NCBI GenBank assembly: GCA_028044295.1
Contig: JAOFSE010000010.1
Span: forward strand, 1-64,000
Source: Sulfurimonas sp.
GTDB lineage: Bacteria > Campylobacterota > Campylobacteria > Campylobacterales > Sulfurimonadaceae
Reading direction: 5' to 3'
Length of the DNA stretch: 64,000 nucleotides
Shown here: positions 1-8,733 of the stretch, in pieces
Numbering within the stretch: the first letter of the stretch is position 1
Layout of the letters: each line of letters opens with the position of its first letter
The notes under the pieces: generated by a model
The model's input: only the letters and a program-made list of their open reading frames with translations
Databases searched by the model: none
What the model was told of the DNA's origin: nothing
Made by a program: the position numbers and the translations under genes

Positions 1-632
1 CTCTTAAAAAAGTAAAACAAGAAGCATCTAAAGAGATATATGGTGAGTCAATTGCGTCTGAAACTGTTATGGTTAATGGTAGAGTTTTAAATGATGTAGT
101 TAGTCAAAAATCTGGTGGTATTATTCATGTTAAAGATGAACCTATTTTTAAAAATGGTGAAAAATTTGGTGAATTAGTAGTAACTATTACAGCTTATGCA
201 ACAGATGAAGATTTATTAGATTATTCCTTAGATAATGTTAAAAAAACTTCAACTAAAAAGAATCTTATTACTCAAAGCACTATTAGCACTTCACGTGAGC
301 AAATCAAGAAGGTAAAACGTGGTTTTTACGGTCAATGGAATGGGTTTATCATGCGTTCTAATGGTGGTAGTGGAGATGTTAATATTGATATAGAAGATAG
401 TGGACTCGTCAGTGTTAATTATAACTCTTTAAATTGTGGTGGTGACCTTATAATCCAAGAAAAGGGTGCTCGTTTAGTAAAATTTAAAGAGAGTCTTACA
501 TATGGTAAAAATAAATGTGTAGATGAGCATTTTGTTGAACTAAAAAAGATAAATAATACACAACTTCTTTTTATGCAATTTAATAAGGATAATGTGGAAG
601 TTGCAAGGGGCACTCTGTATAGAGATGAGTAA
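1..632 (+). CDS. Exported protein, C-terminal part, with kinase-tail-like beta domain (5' truncated)
   Basis: The frame is open to the left edge of the window, so the ATG at 69 is internal and the gene starts upstream. The visible N-terminal part (ASETVMVNGRV, then EKFGELVVTITAYATDED) resembles the end of FlgT_N/LPP20-type exported domains. The last ~100 residues have the pattern GFYGQWNGF ... SVNYNSLNCGGDL ... ESLTYGKNKCVDEH ... RGTLYRD. This resembles a small beta domain with two conserved Cys found at the extracellular end of many bacterial Ser/Thr kinases; here no kinase is visible. The function is unknown. The stop overlaps the next start by 8 bp (ATGAGTAA), so the two genes are probably co-transcribed. 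Domain matches are from memory. Confidence 0.7.
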   Translation, partial: LKKVKQEASKEIYGESIASETVMVNGRVLNDVVSQKSGGIIHVKDEPIFKNGEKFGELVVTITAYATDEDLLDYSLDNVKKTSTKKNLITQSTISTSREQIKKVKRGFYGQWNGFIMRSNGGSGDVNIDIEDSGLVSVNYNSLNCGGDLIIQEKGARLVKFKESLTYGKNKCVDEHFVELKKINNTQLLFMQFNKDNVEVARGTLYRDE

Positions 633-1506
633 TATTTATAGTTTACTTTTACTTACCATAGTTTATACTTTCACAGGTTGTACGGCTACTGTTAGTCCAA
701 AGGTAAAAACCCCTGAGGATCTTCCAAGTTGGGTAAATACACTTGATACAGCCTATGCAGTTGGTTCTAGCCCTGTGAATTTTCAAGGTATCTATACTCA
801 ACACATATCGGCTGTAAATCAGGCAAAAAATGATTTGGCACATAATATAAAATCATATATTACCTCTTCATTTGAAAATAACTTAAAAACAAGTGAAAAG
901 ACTCTTACAAAAAAACAATATAGTAAAATTACAACTCTATCAGATACTCTTTTAAGTGAAAGCTACCAACTAGATGCATATTTTACAAAAGATCGTAGAT
1001 TGTATGTTCTCATTCATAGTCCTCAAGCACAAAAAGTTATGAAAGATGCACTTATATTACCTACCTTCAAAACTACAGCTTTTGATAAGTCCATACTTAT
1101 GAAAAGTAGATGCTATTCCCCAACTGTATTGGAAACTATCAATACAAAATCAGATCTTTATCAAAATAAGCCTATATGGTTTTTCCGTCCTAATCAAAAT
1201 CAAATGTATGGAAGTGTTGGTATTGCAGAAAAAGAAGAGGGGATGAGTTTTGAAGAACAAAAAGAAATTGCTACGTTTTTAGCAAAATCATCACTGGCGA
1301 AAAGAAAAAAAGTAAAACTAAATTCTGAATACGAGTCATTATCGATATTAAATAATAATACTACTGGTAATTTATTTGAACGATCATCAATAACGAAAAG
1401 TGAAAGTAATGTTGAAGATAGTGACATAAAAGATATTTGGCTTGACCCTAAAAGTTGTGAACTTTATATATGGAATGTCTTAACATTATTTAATGTAAAT
1501 GAATAG
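625..1506 (+). CDS. LPP20-like outer-membrane lipoprotein
   Basis: I choose ATG 625 over the ORF-track start at 592. It gives a clean lipoprotein signal (MSNIYSLLLLTIVYTFTGC, lipobox TFTGC) and a typical 8-bp overlap with the preceding stop. The mature start (PSWVNTLDTAYAVGSSP ... AVNQAKNDLAHNIKSYI) has the 'P.W....... .A.G.S......A...A...L' layout of the LPP20/FlgP lipoprotein group. A second copy of the motif may follow (KPIWFFRPNQNQMYGSVGIAEKEE), which would make it a tandem-domain protein of 293 aa. No catalytic residues are visible. It is probably anchored in the outer membrane and belongs to the lipoprotein series that follows. Confidence 0.75.
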   Translation: MSNIYSLLLLTIVYTFTGCTATVSPKVKTPEDLPSWVNTLDTAYAVGSSPVNFQGIYTQHISAVNQAKNDLAHNIKSYITSSFENNLKTSEKTLTKKQYSKITTLSDTLLSESYQLDAYFTKDRRLYVLIHSPQAQKVMKDALILPTFKTTAFDKSILMKSRCYSPTVLETINTKSDLYQNKPIWFFRPNQNQMYGSVGIAEKEEGMSFEEQKEIATFLAKSSLAKRKKVKLNSEYESLSILNNNTTGNLFERSSITKSESNVEDSDIKDIWLDPKSCELYIWNVLTLFNVNE

Positions 1507-1583
1507 AATTGAAACACATTCTAATTTAATATACTAGAATCCATTAAAAGACATGTTATATAAGCAAAAAAAAGTATTATAAA

Positions 1584-1589
1584 TATAAT
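1584..1589 (+). promoter_or_regulatory. Putative -10 box for the COG3014/ycfL/lpoB run
   Basis: TATAAT lies in an AT-rich 100-bp gap, 18 nt before the ATG at 1608. No clear -35 is seen, which is usual for Campylobacterota sigma-70 promoters. An overlapping TATTATAA lies just upstream. Confidence 0.35.
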
Positions 1590-1607
1590 TAAAATTTAGG
1601 GATGTAA

Positions 1608-3077
1608 ATGAAATCAAAATTAGATGTGTTTAGTAAAGTGACTAGAAATGTTAAATATGTAATACTAGGTGCTATAGCTCCTTTAGTTTTTACAGGTTGT
1701 ATATCAAATATGACTGCAGCAATAGGTATCGATAGTACAAATGCTAAGGCTCAAGATGAAAAGTTTATAGCTGGTGCATATGGTGAAGCTGCTGCTTTAG
1801 CATGTGAAGATAAAGATAAAGAAGCAAAGCTTGATGAGGCCAACTTACTACCAACTCTTTACGCGGGAAATAGTTTATTATTTGACCATAACTATACCGG
1901 AAGTCTTGCACTTTTAAATGAATCAGAAGAAATTATAAAATTTCATCACGAAGAAGCAATAGCTGGAAATATAGCAGACTATATCGCAAAACTTGCTATT
2001 AATGATGCTGCAATTGACTATCATGCGACAATTAATGAATCTATCATGGTAAATACGTATAAAGCTATTGACTATATGGCATTAGGAAAGTTTGGTTCAG
2101 CTCGTATTGAATTAAATCGTGCAATAGATCGTCAAAGACGTGCAAAAAATACTTATGCTAAGTTAATTGGTCAACAAAAAAAAGCGATAAATAAAAAGAA
2201 AAAAGAAAAAGAAGTAAAAGGAAAAGATGGTAAGAAAAATACTGGATTTTCTAAAACACTTAGTAATGCAAAAATTAAAGATGCTCTAAAGAAAAATTAT
2301 TCAAATCTAGATCAGTTTAAAGCTTACCCTGACTTTGTAAATCCATTTACAACTTACCTAGCAGGTTTATACTTTGCAATTCAAGGTGACTATTCTAAGT
2401 CATCATCATTACTGAAACAAACATATGGAATGACAAAAAACAAAACTGTAAAATCTGATTTTAAAATGGTTGAAAAAGCATTATCAGGCAGAAAAGTTAG
2501 AGATAAATATGTTTGGGTTATCTATGAAAATGGACTAGGACCAATAAAGTCTCAATTTAAAATTAATATCCCTATGTACTTATTTCCAAGTGCTAATATT
2601 CCATATGTTGGTATAGCATTACCAAAATTAGAAACAAGAAACCAAGCAACACCTTATCTTAGTGTTTTTTCTCAGAATAAAGAGCTTGCAAAAACATCTA
2701 TTGTTGGTGAGATGGATAGAGTTGTAAAAACTGAATTTAAATATTCATATAATGACGTGCTAACACGTGCTGTACTTTCTGCAATCATTAAAGCATATGC
2801 GCAACATGAACTTAGTAAACATGCAGGAATTATGGGTAAAATCGGTGGTGGTATCACAACTTTCTTAACAACACAAGCAGATACAAGAAACTGGATGAAC
2901 ATGCCAAAAGACTTTCAAGTAGCAAGAGTTAAAATGCCTAAGAGTAAAAAACTTACACTTAAAGCTGGAACTCAAAACTTAGATGTAGAAATAGGTAAAA
3001 AAGCTAAACATGCTATCGTACATGTAAGAATACCAACAGCTGTTTCTAAACCAAGTGTTTCAGTAATAAACTTTTAA
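1608..3077 (+). CDS. COG3014-like TPR lipoprotein
   Basis: This 489-aa protein has an N-terminal membrane segment ending in the lipobox LVFTGC (Cys ~31). Helical TPR-like repeats follow (AGNSLLFDHNYTGSLALLNESEE; TYKAIDYMALGKFGSARIELNRAIDRQRRA), then a Lys-rich linker (~195-215) and a beta-rich C-terminal half (~310-489). The RIELNRAIDRQ region and the overall length match the COG3014 family of uncharacterised TPR lipoproteins. In many gammaproteobacteria COG3014 sits directly before ycfL and lpoB, and the same order is seen here. A role in envelope or peptidoglycan-synthase regulation is inferred from that context only. Confidence 0.75.
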   Translation: MKSKLDVFSKVTRNVKYVILGAIAPLVFTGCISNMTAAIGIDSTNAKAQDEKFIAGAYGEAAALACEDKDKEAKLDEANLLPTLYAGNSLLFDHNYTGSLALLNESEEIIKFHHEEAIAGNIADYIAKLAINDAAIDYHATINESIMVNTYKAIDYMALGKFGSARIELNRAIDRQRRAKNTYAKLIGQQKKAINKKKKEKEVKGKDGKKNTGFSKTLSNAKIKDALKKNYSNLDQFKAYPDFVNPFTTYLAGLYFAIQGDYSKSSSLLKQTYGMTKNKTVKSDFKMVEKALSGRKVRDKYVWVIYENGLGPIKSQFKINIPMYLFPSANIPYVGIALPKLETRNQATPYLSVFSQNKELAKTSIVGEMDRVVKTEFKYSYNDVLTRAVLSAIIKAYAQHELSKHAGIMGKIGGGITTFLTTQADTRNWMNMPKDFQVARVKMPKSKKLTLKAGTQNLDVEIGKKAKHAIVHVRIPTAVSKPSVSVINF

Positions 3078-3086
3078 GGGCAGTAG

Positions 3087-3494
3087 ATGAAATTAGTATG
3101 GATTAGTATTTTAACTCTAATTGCATTTTCAGGGTGTAACAAATCACCTGAACCAGAAAATGCAATAGTTAAAGTAGTTAATGAATGTGGTAATAGTGAT
3201 ATATCTATTACTGACATCAAGGGACGTAAAAAATCTGATGGTTTTATGCAGGCACAAGTTATTGGTGAAAATAGTTCTGGAAAGTATCAAACTTTAGAAT
3301 ATCGTATTGCATGGTTTGATAAATCAGGGTTTAAGATTGATAGTATTCTTTCTAACTGGAGAACTTCACCTGCTTATGAAAATCAACCGTTTCACTTAAA
3401 TGAGACATCACCAAGTACAAAAGCGAGAACATTTCGTTTATATATTAGAAAAGATAAGGACATAATATGCAACAGACATTACATTGGGCAATAA
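3087..3494 (+). CDS. YcfL-like (DUF1425) lipoprotein
   Basis: This is a 135-aa lipoprotein with signal MKLVWISILTLIAFSGC (lipobox AFSGC). The mature domain has the DUF1425 pattern: QAQVIGENSSGKYQTLEYRIAWFDKSGFKID ... WRTSPAYENQPFHLNETSPSTKARTFRLYIR. YcfL proteins are small immunoglobulin-like lipoproteins of unclear function, encoded beside lpoB in E. coli (ycfL-ycfM) and elsewhere. Its 3' end overlaps the lpoB start by 28 bp, so translation is probably coupled. Confidence 0.8.
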   Translation: MKLVWISILTLIAFSGCNKSPEPENAIVKVVNECGNSDISITDIKGRKKSDGFMQAQVIGENSSGKYQTLEYRIAWFDKSGFKIDSILSNWRTSPAYENQPFHLNETSPSTKARTFRLYIRKDKDIICNRHYIGQ

Positions 3495-4084
3495 TAATAG
3501 GAATCACAGCTACTTTATTTAGTGGTTGTGCAACAAAGACTACTAACATTGATTTAAACAATGATAGAGGTGAAGCAGTAATGGGTCTTGATTATCGTGA
3601 TTTTCAAGGTGCAGCTCAGGATATGATAGGCTCTTTAGTGTCTTCTGGTGCTGTAAGTAAACCCGGTGGTGGTCGTTATGTACTTGTAGTATCGAGAATT
3701 ATAAACGACACTATGCAACATATTGACACTGATCAGTTAGTTAAGAAAATGCGTGTTGGACTACTGCGTAGTGGTAAAGTTGTTGTTACAACTGCAGTTG
3801 GTGCTGGTGGTGCAGAAGATAAAATGGCTATGCAAGTGAGAAAAGATCTTCGTAATCATGGAGAGTTTAACCAAAAAACTGTTGCTGGTAAAGGTAATAT
3901 GATTGCACCTGATCTTAGTCTTTCAGGGAAAATTCTTCAGCGTAACATCCGTGTAGATAGTTCAACTCAACGTGTTGAATACTATTTCCAAATGTCTTTA
4001 ACAGATATAAATACTGGTCTTGCTTTTTGGGAAGATGAACGTGTGATTGGTAAGCGTGGTAGCAACAAGTCTGTTGCGTGGTAG
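3467..4084 (+). CDS. lpoB: LpoB-like penicillin-binding protein activator lipoprotein
   Basis: This 205-aa lipoprotein (signal ends in LFSGC) has the PBP-activator LpoB fold. It shows VMGLDYRDFQGAAQDMIGSL, then GGRYVLVVSRIINDTMQHIDTDQLVKKMRVGLLRSGKVVVTT, APDLSLSGKILQRN, and YYFQMSLTDINTGLAFWEDER. In E. coli LpoB reaches through peptidoglycan to stimulate PBP1B from the outer membrane. The long disordered linker of E. coli LpoB is nearly absent here. The genomic order COG3014-ycfL-lpoB supports the name. Which PBP it activates in this organism cannot be told from the window. Confidence 0.85.
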   Translation: MQQTLHWAIIIGITATLFSGCATKTTNIDLNNDRGEAVMGLDYRDFQGAAQDMIGSLVSSGAVSKPGGGRYVLVVSRIINDTMQHIDTDQLVKKMRVGLLRSGKVVVTTAVGAGGAEDKMAMQVRKDLRNHGEFNQKTVAGKGNMIAPDLSLSGKILQRNIRVDSSTQRVEYYFQMSLTDINTGLAFWEDERVIGKRGSNKSVAW

Positions 4085-4092
4085 TCTTCTTT

Positions 4093-4129
4093 GAGTAGTG
4101 CATGTGCACTCACTCATAATAATTTTTTT
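4093..4129 (+). terminator. Probable Rho-independent terminator after lpoB
   Basis: An inverted repeat (GAGT-AGTGCA-TG-TGCACT-c-ACTC, ~10 bp stem with one bulged C) is followed within 8 nt by a run of seven T. It lies between the lpoB stop and the next gene. Confidence 0.6.
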
Positions 4130-4159
4130 AAATCTAAATATTAAACACAAGGAATATAA

Positions 4160-5797
4160 ATGTTATCAAACTTAAAAAAAGTCATATCTGTTGGAGTAGT
4201 AACTTCTACTTTACTAACTACTAGTCTATTCGCTGATTATCATGCAATGATAAATAATCAACAACAAGGACCATTCTCTGAAGCAAAGCTTCAGCAAATG
4301 GCAGCTAATGGTTCTGTGACTTCAGATACACTAGTTTGGCAAGCAGGTATGGCTGGATGGGAAGCAGCTGGAACTCAACAAGGTTTACAAAACTTATTTG
4401 CAGCAGCTACACCTCCACCACCTCCTGGAATTGGTATGCCACCACCAGCACCATCTATTCCAACTCCTCCATCAGTTGCAGGTCAAGATGCTCCAGTAGC
4501 ACAAGCGGATGTTAATGAGCAAAACGAGATGTCTGATCCTAAAACAGTTCCAACACCATCTGCTTCAGATAGTGTAGAAGATTGGTCAGAAGATGTTTTA
4601 GCAAAATTTGGACTTTCAAGTTTTGGTGAGCATAATGGTAAATTTGTTTTATTTGCTCAACAGTCAGTTTCATTAAAGCCAACAGATCCACAATATGGTG
4701 ATTCTGTAATTAATGCATTTGATAAAGCAATGATGAATCTTCAAGAAAAATATATTATGGTTCGTTTTGGTCAATCAACTGTAGAAAAAGTAAGATCTAT
4801 GTATAGCGATAGATCTACTAATGCTAAGCAGATAGAACTACCAGAAATAAAACCAGGTTTCCTTGGGAAAGCCCTTGCAATGTTAGATAAGGGTATGCAG
4901 TTTGCAGAAGCAAAACTTGATCAAGAATTAATTGGTATGGGTGTTTCTCCAGAAGATATTCATGCAGCTACTCCTAAGGAAAAGAAAGATTTATTTAGAG
5001 ATAAATTTGTTAAAAACAATATCAGAAAAGCTTCTGGTAGCGTAGCTGGACTTGTACCAGTTCAAACAACAATTATTAGAGATAGCTCAGGTAATACAGT
5101 TATAGGTTTAGTTGCAGTAGCATCACCTAAAACGCTACAGATTGCTAAAGATATTACACTTCAAAGAGAATCTATTATAAGAGGAAATGGAAAAGATATA
5201 TCTTCTTTATTACCTAGTTCTAATAAAGAGTATTTAGGAACAATGGGAGTAAGATTAGTATACGACCTTGATGGTTCACCAGCTATCATGTCTTATGGTA
5301 TGGGTTCATATGTACCTGATTCTGGAGACGACTACATCAACGATGAGCTTAAAGTAGAAGCAAAAAATGCTGCTATAGCAAATGCTGATGCACAAATTGC
5401 TGAGATGATTAATGGTAGAATGAATGCTAAGAATGAGCGTAAAAATGGTGAAGAGACTAGAAAATATGTTGAACGTGAAATGAAACCTGATTCAGATACG
5501 ATAGAAAAAACTATCAAAAACATTATTAAGACTACAAGCAAAAACTCTAAGAGTTCTGCAAGTGCAAAGCTTCAAGGTATTTCTACTGCAAAAACTTGGA
5601 GATATACTTCTAAAAGTGGTTTAAAAATGGTTGGAGCTGTTCGTGTGTGGAAGTACAGTACTCTTAAGTCAATAAATAGTTTCAACAAACCTAAACCTAA
5701 GCGTAAAGCAAAAAATAGTAACACTGTTCAAAAGAAACAGAACTATAATCACTTTCAACAAGCAAGTTCTTCAGTAAATACAATGGATGATTTCTAA
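4160..5797 (+). CDS. Secreted GYF_2-domain protein with Pro-rich linker
   Basis: A signal peptide (MLSNLKKVISVGVVTSTLLTTSLFA) is followed at ~26-75 by a GYF_2 domain (YHAMINNQQQGPFSEAKLQQMAANGSV ... VWQAGMAGWEAAG). A polyproline stretch comes next (~84-110), then a large domain (~135-545) I do not recognise. Its tail is Lys-rich with helical segments. GYF_2 domains are usually found in bacterial membrane or cytoplasmic proteins and bind Pro-rich peptides; the polyPro segment next door could be an internal ligand. The next gene starts 6 bp downstream, and the pair is probably expressed together. The role is unknown; envelope location is inferred from the signal peptide. Confidence 0.75.
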   Translation: MLSNLKKVISVGVVTSTLLTTSLFADYHAMINNQQQGPFSEAKLQQMAANGSVTSDTLVWQAGMAGWEAAGTQQGLQNLFAAATPPPPPGIGMPPPAPSIPTPPSVAGQDAPVAQADVNEQNEMSDPKTVPTPSASDSVEDWSEDVLAKFGLSSFGEHNGKFVLFAQQSVSLKPTDPQYGDSVINAFDKAMMNLQEKYIMVRFGQSTVEKVRSMYSDRSTNAKQIELPEIKPGFLGKALAMLDKGMQFAEAKLDQELIGMGVSPEDIHAATPKEKKDLFRDKFVKNNIRKASGSVAGLVPVQTTIIRDSSGNTVIGLVAVASPKTLQIAKDITLQRESIIRGNGKDISSLLPSSNKEYLGTMGVRLVYDLDGSPAIMSYGMGSYVPDSGDDYINDELKVEAKNAAIANADAQIAEMINGRMNAKNERKNGEETRKYVEREMKPDSDTIEKTIKNIIKTTSKNSKSSASAKLQGISTAKTWRYTSKSGLKMVGAVRVWKYSTLKSINSFNKPKPKRKAKNSNTVQKKQNYNHFQQASSSVNTMDDF

Positions 5798-5802
5798 TCA
5801 TT

Positions 5803-7575
5803 ATGCGTAAATTACTATTAATTTGTATCTTTTGTTTACCAGCTTTTTTAACTGCTGGTGAACAGGTAACAGTAGTAGAAGTAAATGGTTTTGGTATATC
5901 AAGAGATGAGGCTGTGCAAAATGCTTTAGTTGAAGCATTAAAACAAGCCAAAGGTGTATCTATTGACTCAAAGAAGATGTTCTCAAAAAATATAAGACAA
6001 AATAGTGTTTCTCAAAACGGTGAAAGCTCTAAAAATCTTGATATTGCTTCTATGAGTCAAAAAAGAGTTAAAGAAGCAACAAAAGGTATTATTAACGAAT
6101 ATCGTATTTTAGATACTAGAAAAATCAGTGCTTCTGAATACGAAGTAGATTTAGCGGTTAAAATACTTAAGTATAAAAGTCCTGGAGCTTCAAATAAAAA
6201 CAGACGTAAAATTGCTGTAATGCCATTTGTTATCAAGACAAATAGTTCTACTCCAAGCTCAAATATATTTAAAGCTAACTCTGCAAGTTTGGATAAAGAT
6301 ATATTATTACTAGATACTAGTGGATCACTTAATCATGCGAACACAGTGTCAGAAATCAAGAGAATTACTAAAGGTTATTTAAAAGATGGAAAATCTATCA
6401 TTGGTTTTAATGATAATGCATACCCAGTAAATAGACTTCGTGATCTTAAATTTGGCGGTGGAACATCTACTTCAAAGGCTCTTAAAGCAGCTGTCGATGG
6501 AGATTACAAATATGTAGTACTGATAACTGATGGACAAGCAAACGATAGTAGAAAAACTGAATTACAAGCGAGACATTTAAAAAACAATGGTGCAAAACTT
6601 TGTTCTGTATTTATATCTAACTCTGGTAAAAGTATTCCATCATCATTAAACAAGATGTCAGATCAAGTTTTCTTGAGTAGTAATGTATCTTCTGCATTTA
6701 ATATGTGTAGTGGTAAAGTAAGAGAGAAGCTACTTGGAATAAGTGCAGCTAAACCTTCTAATAATATCTCAAGTATGATTACACAAGCTTTAACTACAAA
6801 CATAACTCAATCAAGAAAATTTGCTGTAGTTGATAGAACATACATGAGAGAAATGGCATTTGAAATGAACTTGATAAACTCTAATCAAGTTCCCCTATCT
6901 GAGAAAGTTAAACTTGGACAAAAGTTAGGTGCTGACTACCTTTTAGTAGGAACAATAAGAAAAGCAGATATCCATAATGAGGTTACACATAACCAATCAT
7001 TAGGTACAAGTAGTTCTAAAAATATAGCTGAGTTTATTGTTGACTATAGAATCATTGTCGTGGGTTCATCACAAATAAAGTGGTCTGATACTCTAAAAGC
7101 AACTATAGATATGTCCAATAACAATGGTACATCTGCAATGGTTATGCAAGATGCAGTTGAAAAAGTATCTGCAAATATTACGAACTCTTTATTAGGTAAT
7201 ATATATCCAATTCGTATTGCCCAAATTACAAAAGATGGACATATAGTACTTAACCAGGGTGGAAACACTGTAAAAGAGGGTACACGCCTAGATGTTATGC
7301 GCTTAGGTAAAAAGATTATTGATCCATATACTAAAGAGTCTTTAGGACGTACAGAGAGTAAAACTGCAGAGATAGAGATAACTCGTGTTACTGCAAAGCT
7401 ATCATATGCTAAAGTTGTGGATGGAACTGTATCAATGCTTAAGAAAAATGATGTATGTCGTAGAAAGTCTACAGATACATTTGCTAATAACAGTGTTGAA
7501 GTAGATAATCCGAACTGGAAAAAGACAAATATTAAAGTTGATGATGGTGGTGGGGTAAGGCTACCATTTGACTAA
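5803..7575 (+). CDS. FlgT/CsgG-like exported protein with inserted VWA domain
   Basis: This is a 590-aa protein with signal peptide (MRKLLLICIFCLPAFLTAG). Order of parts: an FlgT_N-like domain (~20-120; VNGFGISRDEAVQNALVEALKQAKG); the start of a CsgG/LpoB-type domain (~136-150; RKIAVMPFVI); a VWA domain (~165-300) with MIDAS residues DTSGS (~171), a Thr in GGGTST (~218) and TDGQ (~242); the rest of the CsgG-type domain (~320-425; ITQALTTNITQSRKFAVVDRTYMREM ... LGADYLLVGTIR); and an FlgT_C-like tail (~460-550; IVLNQGGNTVKEGTRLDVMRLGK). The VWA domain interrupts the CsgG-type domain at the loop after its first strand. Metal-dependent ligand binding in the periplasm is inferred. It sits just upstream of a MoxR gene, the usual partner of VWA proteins. 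Confidence 0.8.
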   Translation: MRKLLLICIFCLPAFLTAGEQVTVVEVNGFGISRDEAVQNALVEALKQAKGVSIDSKKMFSKNIRQNSVSQNGESSKNLDIASMSQKRVKEATKGIINEYRILDTRKISASEYEVDLAVKILKYKSPGASNKNRRKIAVMPFVIKTNSSTPSSNIFKANSASLDKDILLLDTSGSLNHANTVSEIKRITKGYLKDGKSIIGFNDNAYPVNRLRDLKFGGGTSTSKALKAAVDGDYKYVVLITDGQANDSRKTELQARHLKNNGAKLCSVFISNSGKSIPSSLNKMSDQVFLSSNVSSAFNMCSGKVREKLLGISAAKPSNNISSMITQALTTNITQSRKFAVVDRTYMREMAFEMNLINSNQVPLSEKVKLGQKLGADYLLVGTIRKADIHNEVTHNQSLGTSSSKNIAEFIVDYRIIVVGSSQIKWSDTLKATIDMSNNNGTSAMVMQDAVEKVSANITNSLLGNIYPIRIAQITKDGHIVLNQGGNTVKEGTRLDVMRLGKKIIDPYTKESLGRTESKTAEIEITRVTAKLSYAKVVDGTVSMLKKNDVCRRKSTDTFANNSVEVDNPNWKKTNIKVDDGGGVRLPFD

Positions 7576-7577
7576 AC

Positions 7578-7619
7578 CTCTAGAGATCTTCCTCTAGGGC
7601 ACTCTATAATAATATTTTT
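7578..7619 (+). terminator. Possible terminator hairpin
   Basis: An 8-bp stem with 6-nt loop (CTCTAGAG-ATCTTC-CTCTAGGG, including one G-T pair) follows the VWA-CsgG stop codon. T5 comes only ~15 nt later, so this is not a classic terminator. Confidence 0.35.
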
Positions 7620-7685
7620 AAATTTAACTCTCTTTAATGGAGTATTGAATATATTTTAACTACAATAGTAATAATTTCAAAACAA

Positions 7686-7691
7686 TATAAT
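7686..7691 (+). promoter_or_regulatory. Putative -10 box
   Basis: TATAAT lies in the 137-bp gap before the TTG start at 7713. It is followed by a good Shine-Dalgarno AAGGAC. Confidence 0.4.
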
Positions 7692-7712
7692 ATGTATGAT
7701 AAGGACTAATTC

Positions 7713-8733
7713 TTGAATAAAAAAATAATCTTATTATCAGCGAGTATATTTATTTCATTAAGTATATCTGGTTGTGCTCAAAAAGTTCGCATAAAAGCTT
7801 TGAACCCTGCTGAAGTTGGTGAGATGGCTTCTAAGAAAAAAGTTGCTATCACATCTTTTAAAAGAGACACTGTAGGACTATCTGGAAAGATAGAGTCTAA
7901 AATAGCAAAGCATAAGCTAGATAATAAAAAATATTTTACAGTTCTTAGTAGAAAAAATCTAAGTAAAGTTATGAAAGAGCAAAGACTACAATCTTCTGAA
8001 TTAATGGATGAGAGAACTACTTCAAGAGTAGGAAAACTCATCGGTGCACAAGCAATTATAAATGGTGAGGTTTCCTCAGCTGGTGCTGTAACATCTTCAT
8101 ACCGTGAAAAAAAGAAAAAAATGTTTAAAGTATGTTAAGGATGAGGGATGTGTGAAGTATCAACATTACACTGTGAAGTGTAACACTATTAAAGCTAATG
8201 TATCCGCAAACATCAATATAGTAAATATTGAGACAGGTTCTCTTATATATGGAGATAGTATCTCCAAAGAGTACAATGGTGACTCTTGCCATGGTAATAA
8301 GTTTCTTTCAAAGTCACAAGCCCTTAATAGATTGTCGTCTGATATAGCTCATAACTTTGTTTACAAGTTAACTCCTAATTATTCATATTTTAGTGTAACA
8401 CTTTTAGGCTCTATTGAACTATCAACTGCTTCGAGTGAAGATAAAAAAAGACTCTCAGGTGCATTAGAGTACATCAAAGCAGGTAGAATGGACAAGGCTG
8501 AAAAAATCTTGACTACGGTAATGGACTCAGTTGATGGACAGAGTTATGTAGTAGCATATGATTTGGGTGTAGTTAAAGAAGCTCAGGGTCAACTAGATGA
8601 GGCTAAAAAGTTTTATGCAATGGCAGATGACTTAACTATGTCTCCAGTAGAAGAAATAAATGCTGCAGTTTTAAGAATAGACAAATCTATAGAAAAAAAC
8701 CAAGAGGCGAGGGAACAACTAAATGCTAAGTAG
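7713..8733 (+). CDS. CsgG/LpoB-like lipoprotein with TPR tail (frameshifted in this sequence)
   Basis: The TTG start is preceded by AAGGAC. The signal ends in lipobox SISGC. The first half (KKVAITSFKRDTVGL ... YFTVLSRKNLSKVMKEQRLQ ... VGKLIGAQAIINGEV) is a CsgG-family domain. After the frameshift the frame continues CKYQHYTVKCN-like text with paired Cys, NINIVNIETGSLIYGDSISKEY, and then a TPR-like tail (ALEYIKAGRMDKAEKILTTVM ... VVKEAQGQLDEAKKFYAMADD). The track splits it into 7713-8138 and 8104-8733. The break lies at two A7 runs (8107-8113, 8115-8121), and deleting one A restores a single ~339-aa protein. No degraded region is visible, so I treat the gene as intact biologically. Confidence 0.75.
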
